This document shows positions 1-8,042 of a stretch of DNA of 56,469 bases, piece after piece. The notes under the pieces were generated by a model. It was not told the DNA's origin. It was given only the letters and a program-made list of their open reading frames with translations, and made no database searches. Origin of the DNA: Pseudomonadota bacterium (GTDB taxonomy: Bacteria > Pseudomonadota > Gammaproteobacteria > Burkholderiales > Rhodocyclaceae); contig JAJZSW010000008.1 in assembly GCA_021849505.1 (NCBI GenBank), positions 1-56,469 on the forward strand. Direction: 5' to 3'. Position numbers and translations under genes: made by a program. Within the stretch, counting starts at the first letter, position 1. Every line of letters begins with the position of its first letter.

Positions 1-146
1 ACGAGTGCCGTTACGTCGAGGAACCCTCCTGCTACGACATGTTCTTCGTCAGTACGAACCTCGCCGACAAGGTGGTCGATGTGCGCGTCGATGCCGGCAC
101 GACGGCCTCGGACCATCAGCCGGTGCTGCTGGAAATGCGGGATTAG
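1..146 (+). CDS. 3' end of an endonuclease/exonuclease/phosphatase-family protein (partial)
   Basis: Only the last 47 codons are inside the window; the frame is open to the left edge and stops with TAG at 144-146. The visible tail ends in SDHQPVLLEMRD. The SDH triplet followed by a hydrophobic strand is the usual C-terminal catalytic signature of the EEP superfamily (Mg-dependent phosphodiesterases such as DNases and sphingomyelinases). Substrate and length cannot be judged from this fragment. It is on the same strand as hypC, 32 bases upstream, and is probably unrelated to hydrogenase maturation. Confidence 0.65.
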   Translation, partial: ECRYVEEPSCYDMFFVSTNLADKVVDVRVDAGTTASDHQPVLLEMRD

Positions 147-178
147 AATCACGCCGCAGCGATTAAAGGAGAACCCTC

Positions 179-430
179 ATGTGCCTCGCCATCCCCGCCC
201 GCGTCGTCGACATGCCCGATGAGGAAACCGCCATCGTCGATCTCGGCGGCGTGAAGAAGGCGATCTCGCTGGCGCTTGTCGAGGACGTGACGGTCGGGGA
301 CTACGTCATCGTGCATGTCGGCTTCGCGCTCAACAAGCTGAATCCGGAAGAGGCCGAAAAGACGCTCGCCCTGTTCGCCGAGATGGGCGAACTGGTTGCC
401 GCGCAGGATGGCGTGACGGGCGCCGCATGA
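179..430 (+). CDS. hypC: [NiFe]-hydrogenase maturation chaperone HypC
   Basis: This 83-residue protein begins MCLAIPARVV. The N-terminal MC(L/I)AIP motif carries the cysteine with which HypC binds HypD and the hydrogenase large-subunit precursor while the Fe(CN)2CO group is assembled and delivered. The rest is the small beta-barrel and helical tail typical of HypC/HypG/HupF, at family length. An AAAGGAGAA ribosome binding site lies just upstream (about 165-173). The stop overlaps the hypD start in an ATGA junction, so the two are translationally coupled. It is cytoplasmic. Confidence 0.95.
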   Translation: MCLAIPARVVDMPDEETAIVDLGGVKKAISLALVEDVTVGDYVIVHVGFALNKLNPEEAEKTLALFAEMGELVAAQDGVTGAA

Positions 431-1536
431 AGTACATCGACGAGTTCCGCGACGGGGAGCTCGCGCGCGGACTGGCAGCCGCGATTGGAGCGGCGGTGCA
501 GCCGGGACGCGAATATGCCTTCATGGAGTTCTGCGGCGGCCATACGCACGCGATCTCGCGCTATGGCGTGACCGACCTGCTGCCGGCCAGCGTGCGCATG
601 GTGCATGGGCCGGGCTGCCCGGTCTGCGTGCTGCCGATCGGCCGCATCGACATGGCGATCGAGCTGGCGCTCAAGCACCGGGCCATCCTCTGCAGCTACG
701 GCGACTGCCTGCGCGTGCCGGCCTCGGACGGCCTGTCGCTGCTGAAGGCCAAGTCGCAAGGCGGCGACATCCGCATGATCTATTCGGCGGCGGATGCGCT
801 CAACATCGCCCGCGAGAATCCGACGCGCGAGGTGGTGTTCTTCGCCATCGGCTTCGAAACGACCACGCCGCCGACGGCGGTGGTGATCAAACAGGCCGCG
901 CAGGCAGGCCTGAAGAATTTCAGCGTGCTGTGCTGCCACGTGCTGACGCCGGCGGCGATGCATTGCATCCTCGCTTCGTCCGAGGTGCATCTCGACGGTT
1001 TCGTCGGTCCGGCGCACGTCTCGACCGTGATCGGCAGCCGGCCCTACGAGGTGTTCGCGGCGCAGCACGGCAAGCCGGTGGTGATCGCCGGCTTCGAGCC
1101 GCTCGACGTGATGCAGGCGATCCTGATGCTGATCCGGCAGGTGAATGACGGCCGCAGTGAAGTCGAGAACGAATTCACGCGCGCGGTGACGCGCGCTGGC
1201 AACCTCAAGGCGCAGGCGCTGGTAGATGCCATCTTCGAGCTGCGCCCGAGCTTCGAGTGGCGCGGACTGGGCAGCATCGCAAAGTCGGCGCTGGCGCTGC
1301 GGCACGAATACGGGTCCTTCGACGCAGAGCAGCGCTTCCACCTCGAATACCGGATCGTGCCCGACCACAAGGGTTGCGAATGCGGCGAGATCCTGCGCGG
1401 CGTCAAGGAGCCGCGCGCCTGCAAGCTGTTCGGTACCGTCTGCACGCCCGAGAACCCGGTCGGTTCCTGCATGGTGTCGTCCGAGGGCGCCTGCGCGGCC
1501 CATTATTCTTTCGGACGTTATCGAAGCACGCCATAA
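427..1536 (+). CDS. hypD: [NiFe]-hydrogenase maturation protein HypD
   Basis: This is a 369-residue cytoplasmic Fe-S scaffold on which the Fe(CN)2CO moiety is built together with HypC and HypE. Visible family motifs are CGGHTHAISRYG near residue 37, GPGCPVCVLP near residue 61, GFETTTP in the middle domain, and a cysteine-rich C-terminal [4Fe-4S] region (CECGEILRG and CKLFGTVCTPENPVGSC). Length is normal. It starts inside the hypC stop. The usual next gene hypE is absent: the hydrogenase structural genes follow after a 122-base gap with its own promoter elements. Confidence 0.96.
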   Translation: MKYIDEFRDGELARGLAAAIGAAVQPGREYAFMEFCGGHTHAISRYGVTDLLPASVRMVHGPGCPVCVLPIGRIDMAIELALKHRAILCSYGDCLRVPASDGLSLLKAKSQGGDIRMIYSAADALNIARENPTREVVFFAIGFETTTPPTAVVIKQAAQAGLKNFSVLCCHVLTPAAMHCILASSEVHLDGFVGPAHVSTVIGSRPYEVFAAQHGKPVVIAGFEPLDVMQAILMLIRQVNDGRSEVENEFTRAVTRAGNLKAQALVDAIFELRPSFEWRGLGSIAKSALALRHEYGSFDAEQRFHLEYRIVPDHKGCECGEILRGVKEPRACKLFGTVCTPENPVGSCMVSSEGACAAHYSFGRYRSTP

Positions 1537-1537
1537 G

Positions 1538-1566
1538 GGGTAGAAGCTACGCCTTTACGGGTAGAA
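1538..1566 (+). repeat. Pair of GGGTAGAA direct repeats upstream of hybO
   Basis: GGGTAGAA occurs at 1538-1545 and again at 1559-1566, 21 bases apart start to start, which is two helical turns. The pair lies just upstream of the FNR-like palindrome. The spacing is compatible with cooperative binding of an activator, but no known regulator consensus is recognised. Confidence 0.35.
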
Positions 1567-1581
1567 ATTAAATCTATCGCC

Positions 1582-1597
1582 TTTGACCCGGGTCAAA
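1582..1597. promoter_or_regulatory. FNR/CRP-family palindromic operator before the hyb operon
   Basis: TTTGACCCGGGTCAAA is a perfect 16-bp palindrome. Its TTGAC-N4-GTCAA core differs from the FNR/Anr consensus TTGAT-N4-ATCAA at one base per half-site. The centre is at 1589.5. With the -10 element at 1619-1624 and a start near 1631, it would sit at about -41.5, the class II activator position. Anaerobic or low-oxygen induction of the hydrogenase by an FNR/Anr/Dnr-type regulator is the natural inference. Confidence 0.6.
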
Positions 1598-1618
1598 TTC
1601 CCATACAACTCATGGGCC

Positions 1619-1624
1619 TATAAA
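1619..1624 (+). promoter_or_regulatory. Candidate -10 element of the hyb operon promoter
   Basis: TATAAA lies 30 bases downstream of the centre of the palindromic FNR-type site and about 7 bases before the predicted start near 1631. No good -35 hexamer is present, as expected for a class II activator-dependent promoter. A GAGGAG ribosome binding site at 1644-1649 precedes the hybO ATG at 1659. Confidence 0.5.
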
Positions 1625-1658
1625 ACACCTCGTAAACAACCACGAGGAGCGGGAGACC

Positions 1659-2825
1659 ATGAGTGCATCCATCTTCGATCTCGACAGAGAGAGTTTCACC
1701 GTTGCCGAACAGCGGCTCCACATGCCGCGGCGCGAATTCCTGCAATTCTGCACCACCGTGGCGGCGACCCTCGGCTTGCCGGCCGGCGCCGAGGCGGCGG
1801 TGGCCAAGGCGGTCGAATCCGCCAAGCGTCCGCCGGTGATCTGGCTCCACTTCCAGGAATGCACGGGCTGTTCCGAATCGCTGTTGCGCGCCGAGCATCC
1901 AACGCTTGAGAAGCTGATTCTCGACGTCATTTCGCTCGACTACCACGAGACGCTGATGGTGGCTGCCGGTCACCAGGCCGAGGCGGCGCGCAAGGCGTCG
2001 ATGGCGGCCAACAAGGGCAAGTATGTTCTCGTCGTCGAAGGCGCGATTCCCACCAAGTTGAACGGCATTCACTGCAAGGTCGGCGGCCATACCGCCATCG
2101 AAATGACCAAGGAATGCGCGGCCGACGCCGCGGCGGTGATCGCCATCGGGTCCTGCGCCTCCTGGGGCGGCATGCCTTCGGCCGACCCGAACCCGACCGG
2201 CGCATCGAGCGTCGCCGAGGTGCTCGGCAAACCGGTCGTGACGATTCCCGGCTGCCCGCCCAACCCCTACAACTTCCTCGCCACGGTGGTGCATTTCCTC
2301 ACCTTCGGCACGCTGCCGGCGGTCGACAAGCTCGGCCGCCCGCTGTTTGCCTATGGTCGCCTGATCCACGAAAACTGCGAACGTCGCGCGCACTTCGACG
2401 CCGGCCGCTTCGCGATGCAGTTCGGCGACGAGGGCCACAGGAAGGGATATTGTTTGTACAAGCTCGGCTGCAAGGGCCCGGAAACCTGGGCCAACTGCCC
2501 GACGCTGGGCTTCGGCGACGCCGGCGAGAACAACTGGCCGGTGGGCTGCGGTGCGCCCTGCTTCGGCTGCAGCGAGAAGGGCGTCGGCTTCACCAAGCCG
2601 ATCCACGCAATGGCGAAGATGGCCAACGTGACGCCGCCGCTGCAATATCCGCGCATCGAGGAACGCATCGGCACGGGCTCCAGCTTCGCGAGCGCGGCGG
2701 CGCTGGCCGCCATCGCCGGGGCGGCCGCGGGCGGCGCGGCGATGCTGGCGAAGAATCTTGGCTTGTCGCATCAGGCCGCGGAACAGGAAAAGAAGAGCGG
2801 CCAGAAACCCAAAGCGGAGGCTTGA
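1659..2825 (+). CDS. hybO: Uptake [NiFe]-hydrogenase small subunit, Hyb type
   Basis: This 388-residue electron-transfer subunit of a periplasm-facing group 1 hydrogenase carries [Fe-S] clusters that take electrons from the NiFe site. A Tat signal lies near residues 23-50 (RREFLQFC followed by a hydrophobic stretch). The mature part starts with the proximal-cluster motif ECTGCSESLLRAEHPT. Later cysteines (CERRAHFDAGRF, GYCLYKLGCKGPE, and CGAPCFGCSEKG) fit the other clusters. A small-residue-rich C-terminal helix near residues 343-365 probably anchors the enzyme in the membrane. Sequence and gene order resemble E. coli Hyb (group 1c). It is the first gene of the hybOABC run. Confidence 0.95.
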   Translation: MSASIFDLDRESFTVAEQRLHMPRREFLQFCTTVAATLGLPAGAEAAVAKAVESAKRPPVIWLHFQECTGCSESLLRAEHPTLEKLILDVISLDYHETLMVAAGHQAEAARKASMAANKGKYVLVVEGAIPTKLNGIHCKVGGHTAIEMTKECAADAAAVIAIGSCASWGGMPSADPNPTGASSVAEVLGKPVVTIPGCPPNPYNFLATVVHFLTFGTLPAVDKLGRPLFAYGRLIHENCERRAHFDAGRFAMQFGDEGHRKGYCLYKLGCKGPETWANCPTLGFGDAGENNWPVGCGAPCFGCSEKGVGFTKPIHAMAKMANVTPPLQYPRIEERIGTGSSFASAAALAAIAGAAAGGAAMLAKNLGLSHQAAEQEKKSGQKPKAEA

Positions 2826-2826
2826 A

Positions 2827-3840
2827 ATGAAAAGCCGTCGTGAATTTCTAAAACGTGCCGTCACCGGTGCTGCAATAGTCGGTGCCGGCGCGACGGCATC
2901 AGGCGCAGTGCTGGCGCGCGAGACGCACAAGGTGCCCCCCGGCGGGCTCGGCCTGCTCTACGATGCGACGCTGTGCGTCGGCTGCAAGGCCTGCGTGGCG
3001 GCCTGCAAGGAAGCCAACGGCAACCCGCCCGAATTCAACACGGTCGACCAGCTTTGGGACACGCCGCTCGACACCAGCGGCTACAGCTTCAACATCATCA
3101 AGATGTACCGCAACGGCACGATGGAAACGAAGGATGCCGAGAAGAACGGCTACGCCTTCATGAAGACCTCCTGCCTGCATTGCGCCGATCCGAGCTGCGT
3201 GTCGGCCTGCCCGGTCTCGGCGATGATCAAAAATCCCGTCACCGGCATCGTCACGTACAACCCGGACAAGTGCATCGGCTGCCGCTACTGCGTGGCGGCC
3301 TGCCCGTTCGGCATTCCGAAGTATCAATACGACGATCCGCTCGGCCGCATCGGCAAGTGCGAGTTGTGTGTCCATCGGCACAAGGACGGCCATTACTCGG
3401 CTTGCGCCGAGGTCTGCCCGACCGGCGCGACGCTGTTCGGCAAGACCTCCGACCTGCTGGCCGAAGCCAGGCGGCGCCTCGCCCTCAAGCCCGGCGAGAT
3501 CACCACCTATCCGCGCGGCCGGCTCGGCGATGCGGCGGCGCCCAACGTGAATTGGCGCGTCGAACCCGACCAGACCTACGAGGGCGCGGTGGGCAACTAC
3601 CAGCAGCACATCTACGGCGAAACGGAGTACGGCGGCACGCAGGTGCTCAAGCTTTCCGGCGTGCCCTTCGAAAAGGTCGGCATGCCCAAGCTGCCGCCCT
3701 ATTCGTCGGCGGCGATGTCCGAGACGATCCAGCACACCCTGTATGGTGGCCTGATCATGCCGGTCGCCGTGCTCGGCGCACTGGCCTGGATCGCCAAGCG
3801 CAATGTCAAGCCGGAGGCGGAGGAGGAAAACGAGTCATGA
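2827..3840 (+). CDS. hybA: Hydrogenase-associated periplasmic ferredoxin-like Fe-S subunit HybA
   Basis: This 337-residue protein has a Tat signal (SRREFLKR followed by an alanine/glycine-rich hydrophobic segment) and four cysteine clusters, including CVGCKACVAACKEA, CLHCADPSCVSACP, CIGCRYCVAACPFG and CELCVHR...CAEVCPTGA. These are typical of the four-[4Fe-4S] HybA/NrfC/DmsB family. A C-terminal membrane helix follows near residues 305-325. It passes electrons from HybO to HybB. The ATG at 2827, one base after the hybO stop, is chosen because it directly precedes the Tat motif. The stop overlaps the hybB start. Confidence 0.94.
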   Translation: MKSRREFLKRAVTGAAIVGAGATASGAVLARETHKVPPGGLGLLYDATLCVGCKACVAACKEANGNPPEFNTVDQLWDTPLDTSGYSFNIIKMYRNGTMETKDAEKNGYAFMKTSCLHCADPSCVSACPVSAMIKNPVTGIVTYNPDKCIGCRYCVAACPFGIPKYQYDDPLGRIGKCELCVHRHKDGHYSACAEVCPTGATLFGKTSDLLAEARRRLALKPGEITTYPRGRLGDAAAPNVNWRVEPDQTYEGAVGNYQQHIYGETEYGGTQVLKLSGVPFEKVGMPKLPPYSSAAMSETIQHTLYGGLIMPVAVLGALAWIAKRNVKPEAEEENES

Positions 3841-4991
3841 GAATCCTGCATCATGCCAAGCCCGCTCCCGTCGGCGGACCGCTGCTCAACGCGGTGACCC
3901 TGACGGCGGGCATCCTGGTCGCCATCATGGCGGCGATTCTCGTGGTGCGGTTCTTCTACGGCCTCGGCAGCGTCACGAACCTGAACGACGGCTATCCCTG
4001 GGGCATCTGGATCGTCGTCGACGTGATGATCGGCTCGGCCTTCGCCTGCGGCGGCTTCTCCGTGGCGATGCTGGTCTATATCTTCAACAAGGGCGAGTAT
4101 CACCCGCTGGTGCGGCCGGCACTGCTGGCGAGTCTGTTCGGCTACACGCTGGCCGGCGCGGCGGTGATCGTCGACCTCGGCCGCTGGTGGAACGTCTGGA
4201 ACATGTACTGGCCGTGGTCGGCGAACCCGAACTCGGTGATGTTCGAGGTGGCGATCTGCATCACGCTCTACATCCTGGTGATGTGGATCGAGTTCGCGCC
4301 GACCTTCTTCGAGAAGCTTGGCATGAACGCGGCCAAGCGCCGGCTGTCGAAGATCATGTTCATCATCATCGCGCTCGGTACATTGCTGCCGATGATGCAC
4401 CAGTCCTCCCTCGGCACGCTCTGGGTGGTGCTCGGCTCGCAGGTGCATCCCCTCTGGCAGACGCCGGTCGTCCCTCTGCTGTTCCTGCTGACCGCCATCA
4501 TCATCGGCTATGCCGTGGTGCTGTTCGAGTCCTGCGTCGCTTCGGCCGCCTACCGGCGCAGCATCGAGATGCATCTGCTGACGCCACTGGCCAAGGTGAT
4601 GCTCGGTCTCGTCGCGGTCTATATCGCGGTGCGCTTTGCCGACCTGATCTGGCGCGGCGCGCTCGGACTGGCCTTCGGGATGACGCTCGAAGCCGTGATG
4701 TTCTGGTTCGAAATGGCCTGCTTCATCGGCGTCTTTCTCGTCATCGGCAGCGAAGTCCAGCGACGCAATCCGGCCCGCCTGTTCGTCGGCGGCATCATCA
4801 TCATGCTGGGCGGTGCCCTGCTGCGCATCAACGGCTTTCTGATCGGCTACGACACGGGCGGCGGCTACCAGTACTTCCCGTCGCTGACGGAGGTGCTGGT
4901 CACCGTCGGCATGTTCGCGATCGAAGTCATCGGTTACATCGTCATCACCCGCCGCTTCCCGGTCCTGCCCCGGGAAGAAGCCCACGCCTGA
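3837..4991 (+). CDS. hybB: Hydrogenase membrane subunit HybB (NrfD/PsrC family)
   Basis: This 384-residue integral membrane protein has about ten hydrophobic helices and no haem-ligand pattern, as expected for the NrfD-type quinone-reactive subunit that passes electrons from HybA to the quinone pool. Characteristic stretches include GYPWGIWIVVDVMIGSAFAC and WWNVWNMYWPWSANPNSVMF. The start is the ATG in the ATGA overlap with hybA. Downstream, hybC follows with a short leader and a CTGGAG ribosome binding site. Confidence 0.93.
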   Translation: MRILHHAKPAPVGGPLLNAVTLTAGILVAIMAAILVVRFFYGLGSVTNLNDGYPWGIWIVVDVMIGSAFACGGFSVAMLVYIFNKGEYHPLVRPALLASLFGYTLAGAAVIVDLGRWWNVWNMYWPWSANPNSVMFEVAICITLYILVMWIEFAPTFFEKLGMNAAKRRLSKIMFIIIALGTLLPMMHQSSLGTLWVVLGSQVHPLWQTPVVPLLFLLTAIIIGYAVVLFESCVASAAYRRSIEMHLLTPLAKVMLGLVAVYIAVRFADLIWRGALGLAFGMTLEAVMFWFEMACFIGVFLVIGSEVQRRNPARLFVGGIIIMLGGALLRINGFLIGYDTGGGYQYFPSLTEVLVTVGMFAIEVIGYIVITRRFPVLPREEAHA

Positions 4992-5006
4992 TTGCTGGAG
5001 AACAAC

Positions 5007-6713
5007 ATGAGCAAGAGAATTACCGTCGATCCCATCACCCGCATCGAAGGCCACCTGCGCATCGACGTCGATGTCGATGGCGGCAAGGTGAACAAGGCGT
5101 GGTCCTCCGGCCAGATGTGGCGGGGCGTCGAACTGATCCTGCAGGGCCGCGACCCGCGCGATGCCTGGTCGATCACGCAGCGCATCTGCGGCGTGTGTAC
5201 GACGGTGCATGCGATCGCCTCGGTGCGCGCCGTCGAGAACGCGCTGCAGCTCGAGGTGCCGCTCAACGCGCAGTACATCCGCAACCTGATCATGCTCGCC
5301 CATGCGGTGCATGACCACATCGTGCACTTCTATCACCTCTCGGCGCTCGACTGGGTCGATGTCACCTCGGCGCTCAAGGCCGATCCCGACAAGACCGCGG
5401 CGCTGGCCGAGAGCCTCTCGCCGTGGAAGCTCAACGGCAGGCACGAGATGCGCGCCGTCAAGGAGCGCCTCGCCGGCTTCGTCGGCGGCGGCCAGCTCGG
5501 CATCTTCACCAACGGCTACTGGGGCCACCCGGCGATGAAGCTGCCGCCGGAAGTCAATCTGCTGGCTGTTGCGCATTACCTGCAGGCGCTGGAAGTGCAG
5601 CGCAAGGCGAACAAGATCGTCAGCATCCTCGGCGCCAAGACGCCGCACATCCAGAACCTTGCCGTCGGCGGCGTGGCCAACCCGATCTCCACCGATTCGC
5701 AATCCGTATTGACCGTCGAACGCCTGCTGGCCATCAAGGGCTGGATCGACGAGTTGGCCGATTTCGTCAAGAACGTGTACCTGATCGACGTCGCGGCGGT
5801 CGGCGCCTTCTATGCCGACTGGACCAAGTACGGCGCGGGCGTCACCAACTACCTGTCGGTGCCGGATCTGCCGCTCGACACCAAGGGCACGCAGTTCGCG
5901 CTGCCCGGCGGCTATATCGACGCCGGCGACGTTTCAAAGTTCAAGCCGATCGTCAGCTTCAACGACGACTTCTGGGGCAAAGGGGTAGAGGAGTCGGTCA
6001 AGCACTCGTGGTACGAGGATGGCAACAAGAAGCCGCTGCATCCCTACCAGGGCGAGACCAAGCCGAACTACACCGATTTCCAGGACGCCGGCAAGTATTC
6101 CTGGCTCAAGTCGCCGACCTTCTATGGCAAGCCGGCCCAGGTCGGTCCGCTCGCCCATGTGCTCTGCATGTTCGCCGCCGGCCACGAGCCAACCAAAAAG
6201 TACGCGACACTCGCACTCGACACCGTGTCCGCGCTGGCCAAAACCAAGGTCGGCATTGATGCCTTGCATTCCACCATCGGCCGCCATGCCGCCCGTGCGG
6301 TGCGCTGCGCCGTGATGGTTGATCAACTGAACGATCAGTGGGGTTTGCTCATCAACAACATCGCCAAGGGCGACACCAAGACCTTCAACGCGCCGGTGTT
6401 CCCGAAGGGCGAGGCCATGGGCGTCGGTTTCCACGAAGCGCCGCGCGGTGTGCTCTCGCACTGGGTCGTCATCGACAACGGCAAGATCAGGAACTACCAG
6501 TGCGTCGTGCCCTCGACCTGGAATGCCTGCCCGAAGAACGACAAGGACGAGATGGGGCCGTACGAGGCATCGCTGATCGGCAATCCGATCGCCGACCCCG
6601 AGAAGCCGCTGGAAGTCCTGCGCACGGTGCATTCGTTTGACCCTTGCATCGCCTGCGCCGTGCATCTGACCGATACGGAAAACGAGCAGAACGTCACGAT
6701 CAAAGTTGTTTGA
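5007..6713 (+). CDS. hybC: Uptake [NiFe]-hydrogenase large subunit, Hyb type
   Basis: This 568-residue catalytic subunit has the L1 motif RICGVCTTVH near residue 58 and the L2 motif DPCIACAVH near the C-terminus, providing the four cysteine ligands of the NiFe site. After the L2 histidine comes a 15-residue tail, LTDTENEQNVTIKVV, which the endopeptidase encoded next door should remove after nickel insertion. The ATG at 5007 is chosen over an in-frame TTG at 4992 because the GGAG at 4997-5000 fits it and MSKRITVDPITRIEGH is the family N-terminus. The subunit is exported with HybO through Tat. Confidence 0.96.
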   Translation: MSKRITVDPITRIEGHLRIDVDVDGGKVNKAWSSGQMWRGVELILQGRDPRDAWSITQRICGVCTTVHAIASVRAVENALQLEVPLNAQYIRNLIMLAHAVHDHIVHFYHLSALDWVDVTSALKADPDKTAALAESLSPWKLNGRHEMRAVKERLAGFVGGGQLGIFTNGYWGHPAMKLPPEVNLLAVAHYLQALEVQRKANKIVSILGAKTPHIQNLAVGGVANPISTDSQSVLTVERLLAIKGWIDELADFVKNVYLIDVAAVGAFYADWTKYGAGVTNYLSVPDLPLDTKGTQFALPGGYIDAGDVSKFKPIVSFNDDFWGKGVEESVKHSWYEDGNKKPLHPYQGETKPNYTDFQDAGKYSWLKSPTFYGKPAQVGPLAHVLCMFAAGHEPTKKYATLALDTVSALAKTKVGIDALHSTIGRHAARAVRCAVMVDQLNDQWGLLINNIAKGDTKTFNAPVFPKGEAMGVGFHEAPRGVLSHWVVIDNGKIRNYQCVVPSTWNACPKNDKDEMGPYEASLIGNPIADPEKPLEVLRTVHSFDPCIACAVHLTDTENEQNVTIKVV

Positions 6714-6720
6714 GCACTCG

Positions 6721-7197
6721 ATGAAAGCCGTGGTGCTGGGCGTCGGCAATGTGATCCTGGCCGACGAAGGGGTGGGTGTGCGTGTCATAGAAGCGCTGGA
6801 GCGCGATTACACGGTACCGGAGGGGGTGACCGTCATCGACGCCGGCACCTCGGGCATGGAAATGCTCGAGGACATGTCCGACCTCGATTTCCTGCTGGTC
6901 GTCGATGCCATTGCCGCCGGCAAGGCGCCGGGCGAACTGGTGCAGCTGCGCGGCGACGCGGTGCCGGTGTTCTTCCGCCGCAACCTCTCGCCGCACGGCA
7001 TCGGCCTTTCGGATGTGCTGGCGTCACTCGAATTTCTCGGCGCCGAGCCGAAGGAAACCGTCATCCTCGGCGTGCAGCCGGCCTCGCTGGAGCTCTCCAC
7101 CGAGCTGACGCCGCTCATTGCCGCGCGCGTGCCGGAACTCGTGGCGCAGGTGGTCGATGAACTGACGCAACGCGGCCTTGCGCCGACGCGCCGCTGA
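6721..7197 (+). CDS. hybD: Hydrogenase maturation endopeptidase
   Basis: This 158-residue protein of the HybD/HyaD/HupD family (peptidase M52) removes the C-terminal tail of HybC after nickel loading. The N-terminus VLGVGNVILADEGVGVR contains the conserved GxGN and acidic nickel-sensing residues. DAGTSGMEMLEDM and VVDAIAAGKAPGE match other conserved blocks. It starts 7 bases after hybC. The stop codon's last base is the first base of a dispersed repeat copy that fills the whole gap to hybE. Confidence 0.93.
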   Translation: MKAVVLGVGNVILADEGVGVRVIEALERDYTVPEGVTVIDAGTSGMEMLEDMSDLDFLLVVDAIAAGKAPGELVQLRGDAVPVFFRRNLSPHGIGLSDVLASLEFLGAEPKETVILGVQPASLELSTELTPLIAARVPELVAQVVDELTQRGLAPTRR

Positions 7198-7221
7198 AAG
7201 TCGGCGCTGGCAGGACGGCAC
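7197..7221 (+). repeat. Dispersed 25-bp repeat, copy 1
   Basis: AAAG followed by a near-perfect core (TCGGCGCTGGCAGGACGGCA, one change from consensus) plus C. It starts in the hybD stop codon and ends exactly at the hybE ATG, so it is the entire spacer. Its G-to-A change creates AGGA, 7-10 bases before the hybE start, the only possible Shine-Dalgarno there. Confidence 0.85.
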
Positions 7222-7686
7222 ATGTTCGCGGAAAACCCCAGCGCGCAGGTCGAGGCGACCTTCCGCCGCATCCAGGCCGAACGCATGGCAGGGCTGCCGC
7301 TGCTCAATCCGGCGCTGGAGGTCGCGGGGCTGGGTTTCGCGCGCCATGAAAACGACTGGCGCGGCGTGCTGGTGACGCCCTGGTGCGTCGACCTGCTGCT
7401 GCTGCCCGCGACGGCCGACTGGCCGGTGCCCGGCCCGCACGAGCGGGTGTTCCGGCAATACGCCGCGGGCAATTTCGCCTTCCTGCCCAACTACGAGGAA
7501 GGGCTCGGCGACTACCTGATCTGCGCGCTGATCCACGACATGAAGCAGTTCCCCGATCAGGAAACCGCGCGCATGACAGCCCAGGCCTGCCTGATCGCGC
7601 TCGATCTCGCGCCCGGCCAGCCGCAGCCCGATGCGGCCGCACCCAGTTCATCCGCCCGCCGCAAATTCCTGTCGCTGGGCAGCTAA
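7222..7686 (+). CDS. hybE: [NiFe]-hydrogenase assembly chaperone HybE
   Basis: This 154-residue cytoplasmic protein belongs to the HybE family, which in E. coli interacts with hydrogenase-2 precursors before Tat export. Diagnostic stretches are MAGLPLLNPALEVAGLGF, GVLVTPWCVDLLLLPA, AAGNFAFLPNYEEGLGDY and FPDQETARMTAQACL. The C-terminus ends in an alanine/proline/serine-rich tail (ARRKFLSLGS). It lies between hybD and hypA, as in E. coli hyb. There is no spacer other than the dispersed repeat copy that ends at its start codon. Confidence 0.9.
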   Translation: MFAENPSAQVEATFRRIQAERMAGLPLLNPALEVAGLGFARHENDWRGVLVTPWCVDLLLLPATADWPVPGPHERVFRQYAAGNFAFLPNYEEGLGDYLICALIHDMKQFPDQETARMTAQACLIALDLAPGQPQPDAAAPSSSARRKFLSLGS

Positions 7687-7695
7687 AATCCAGCC

Positions 7696-8037
7696 ATGCA
7701 TGAAATGTCGCTCGTCGAGGGCGTGCGCGAGCTGATCGAGGACGCCGCGGCGCGCGAAGGCTTTTCCCGCGTGAACAGCGTACGCGTCGAGATCGGCCAG
7801 CTCAGCGGCGTCGAGCGCGAGGCCTTCGAGTTCTGTTTCGACCTGGCGATGCGCGACGGCATCGCCGCTGGCGCGCAGCTCGAAGTGTTGGCCACGCCGG
7901 GGCGCGGGCGCTGCCCGGCCTGCGGCAGGGAAACGGCGCTGGCCGTCGTCTATGATCCATGCGAGCATTGCGGCACGGTCCCGGTCGCCGTGATCGGCGG
8001 CACTGAGATGCGCGTCATCGACCTTGAAGTGGAGTGA
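7696..8037 (+). CDS. hypA: Hydrogenase nickel incorporation protein HypA
   Basis: This 113-residue protein starts [10 protein letters not shown]; His2 is the family nickel ligand. The zinc site is made of CPAC and CEHC near residues 74 and 94. It works with HypB to load nickel into the large-subunit precursor. Length is normal. It follows hybE by 9 bases and nearly abuts hypB, consistent with one operon. Confidence 0.95.
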   Translation: MHEMSLVEGVRELIEDAAAREGFSRVNSVRVEIGQLSGVEREAFEFCFDLAMRDGIAAGAQLEVLATPGRGRCPACGRETALAVVYDPCEHCGTVPVAVIGGTEMRVIDLEVE

Positions 8038-8042
8038 ATGAA

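Noticed and set aside
301-1503. Long antisense frames over hypD, dsr genes, hppA and others
   Set aside because: They are high-GC shadow frames with low-complexity Arg/His/Asp-rich translations opposite clear genes, without ribosome binding sites.
2877-2901. Possible further copy of the dispersed repeat in the hybA signal peptide
   Set aside because: About five mismatches in 25, in an Ala/Gly-rich signal peptide where composition alone can explain the likeness.
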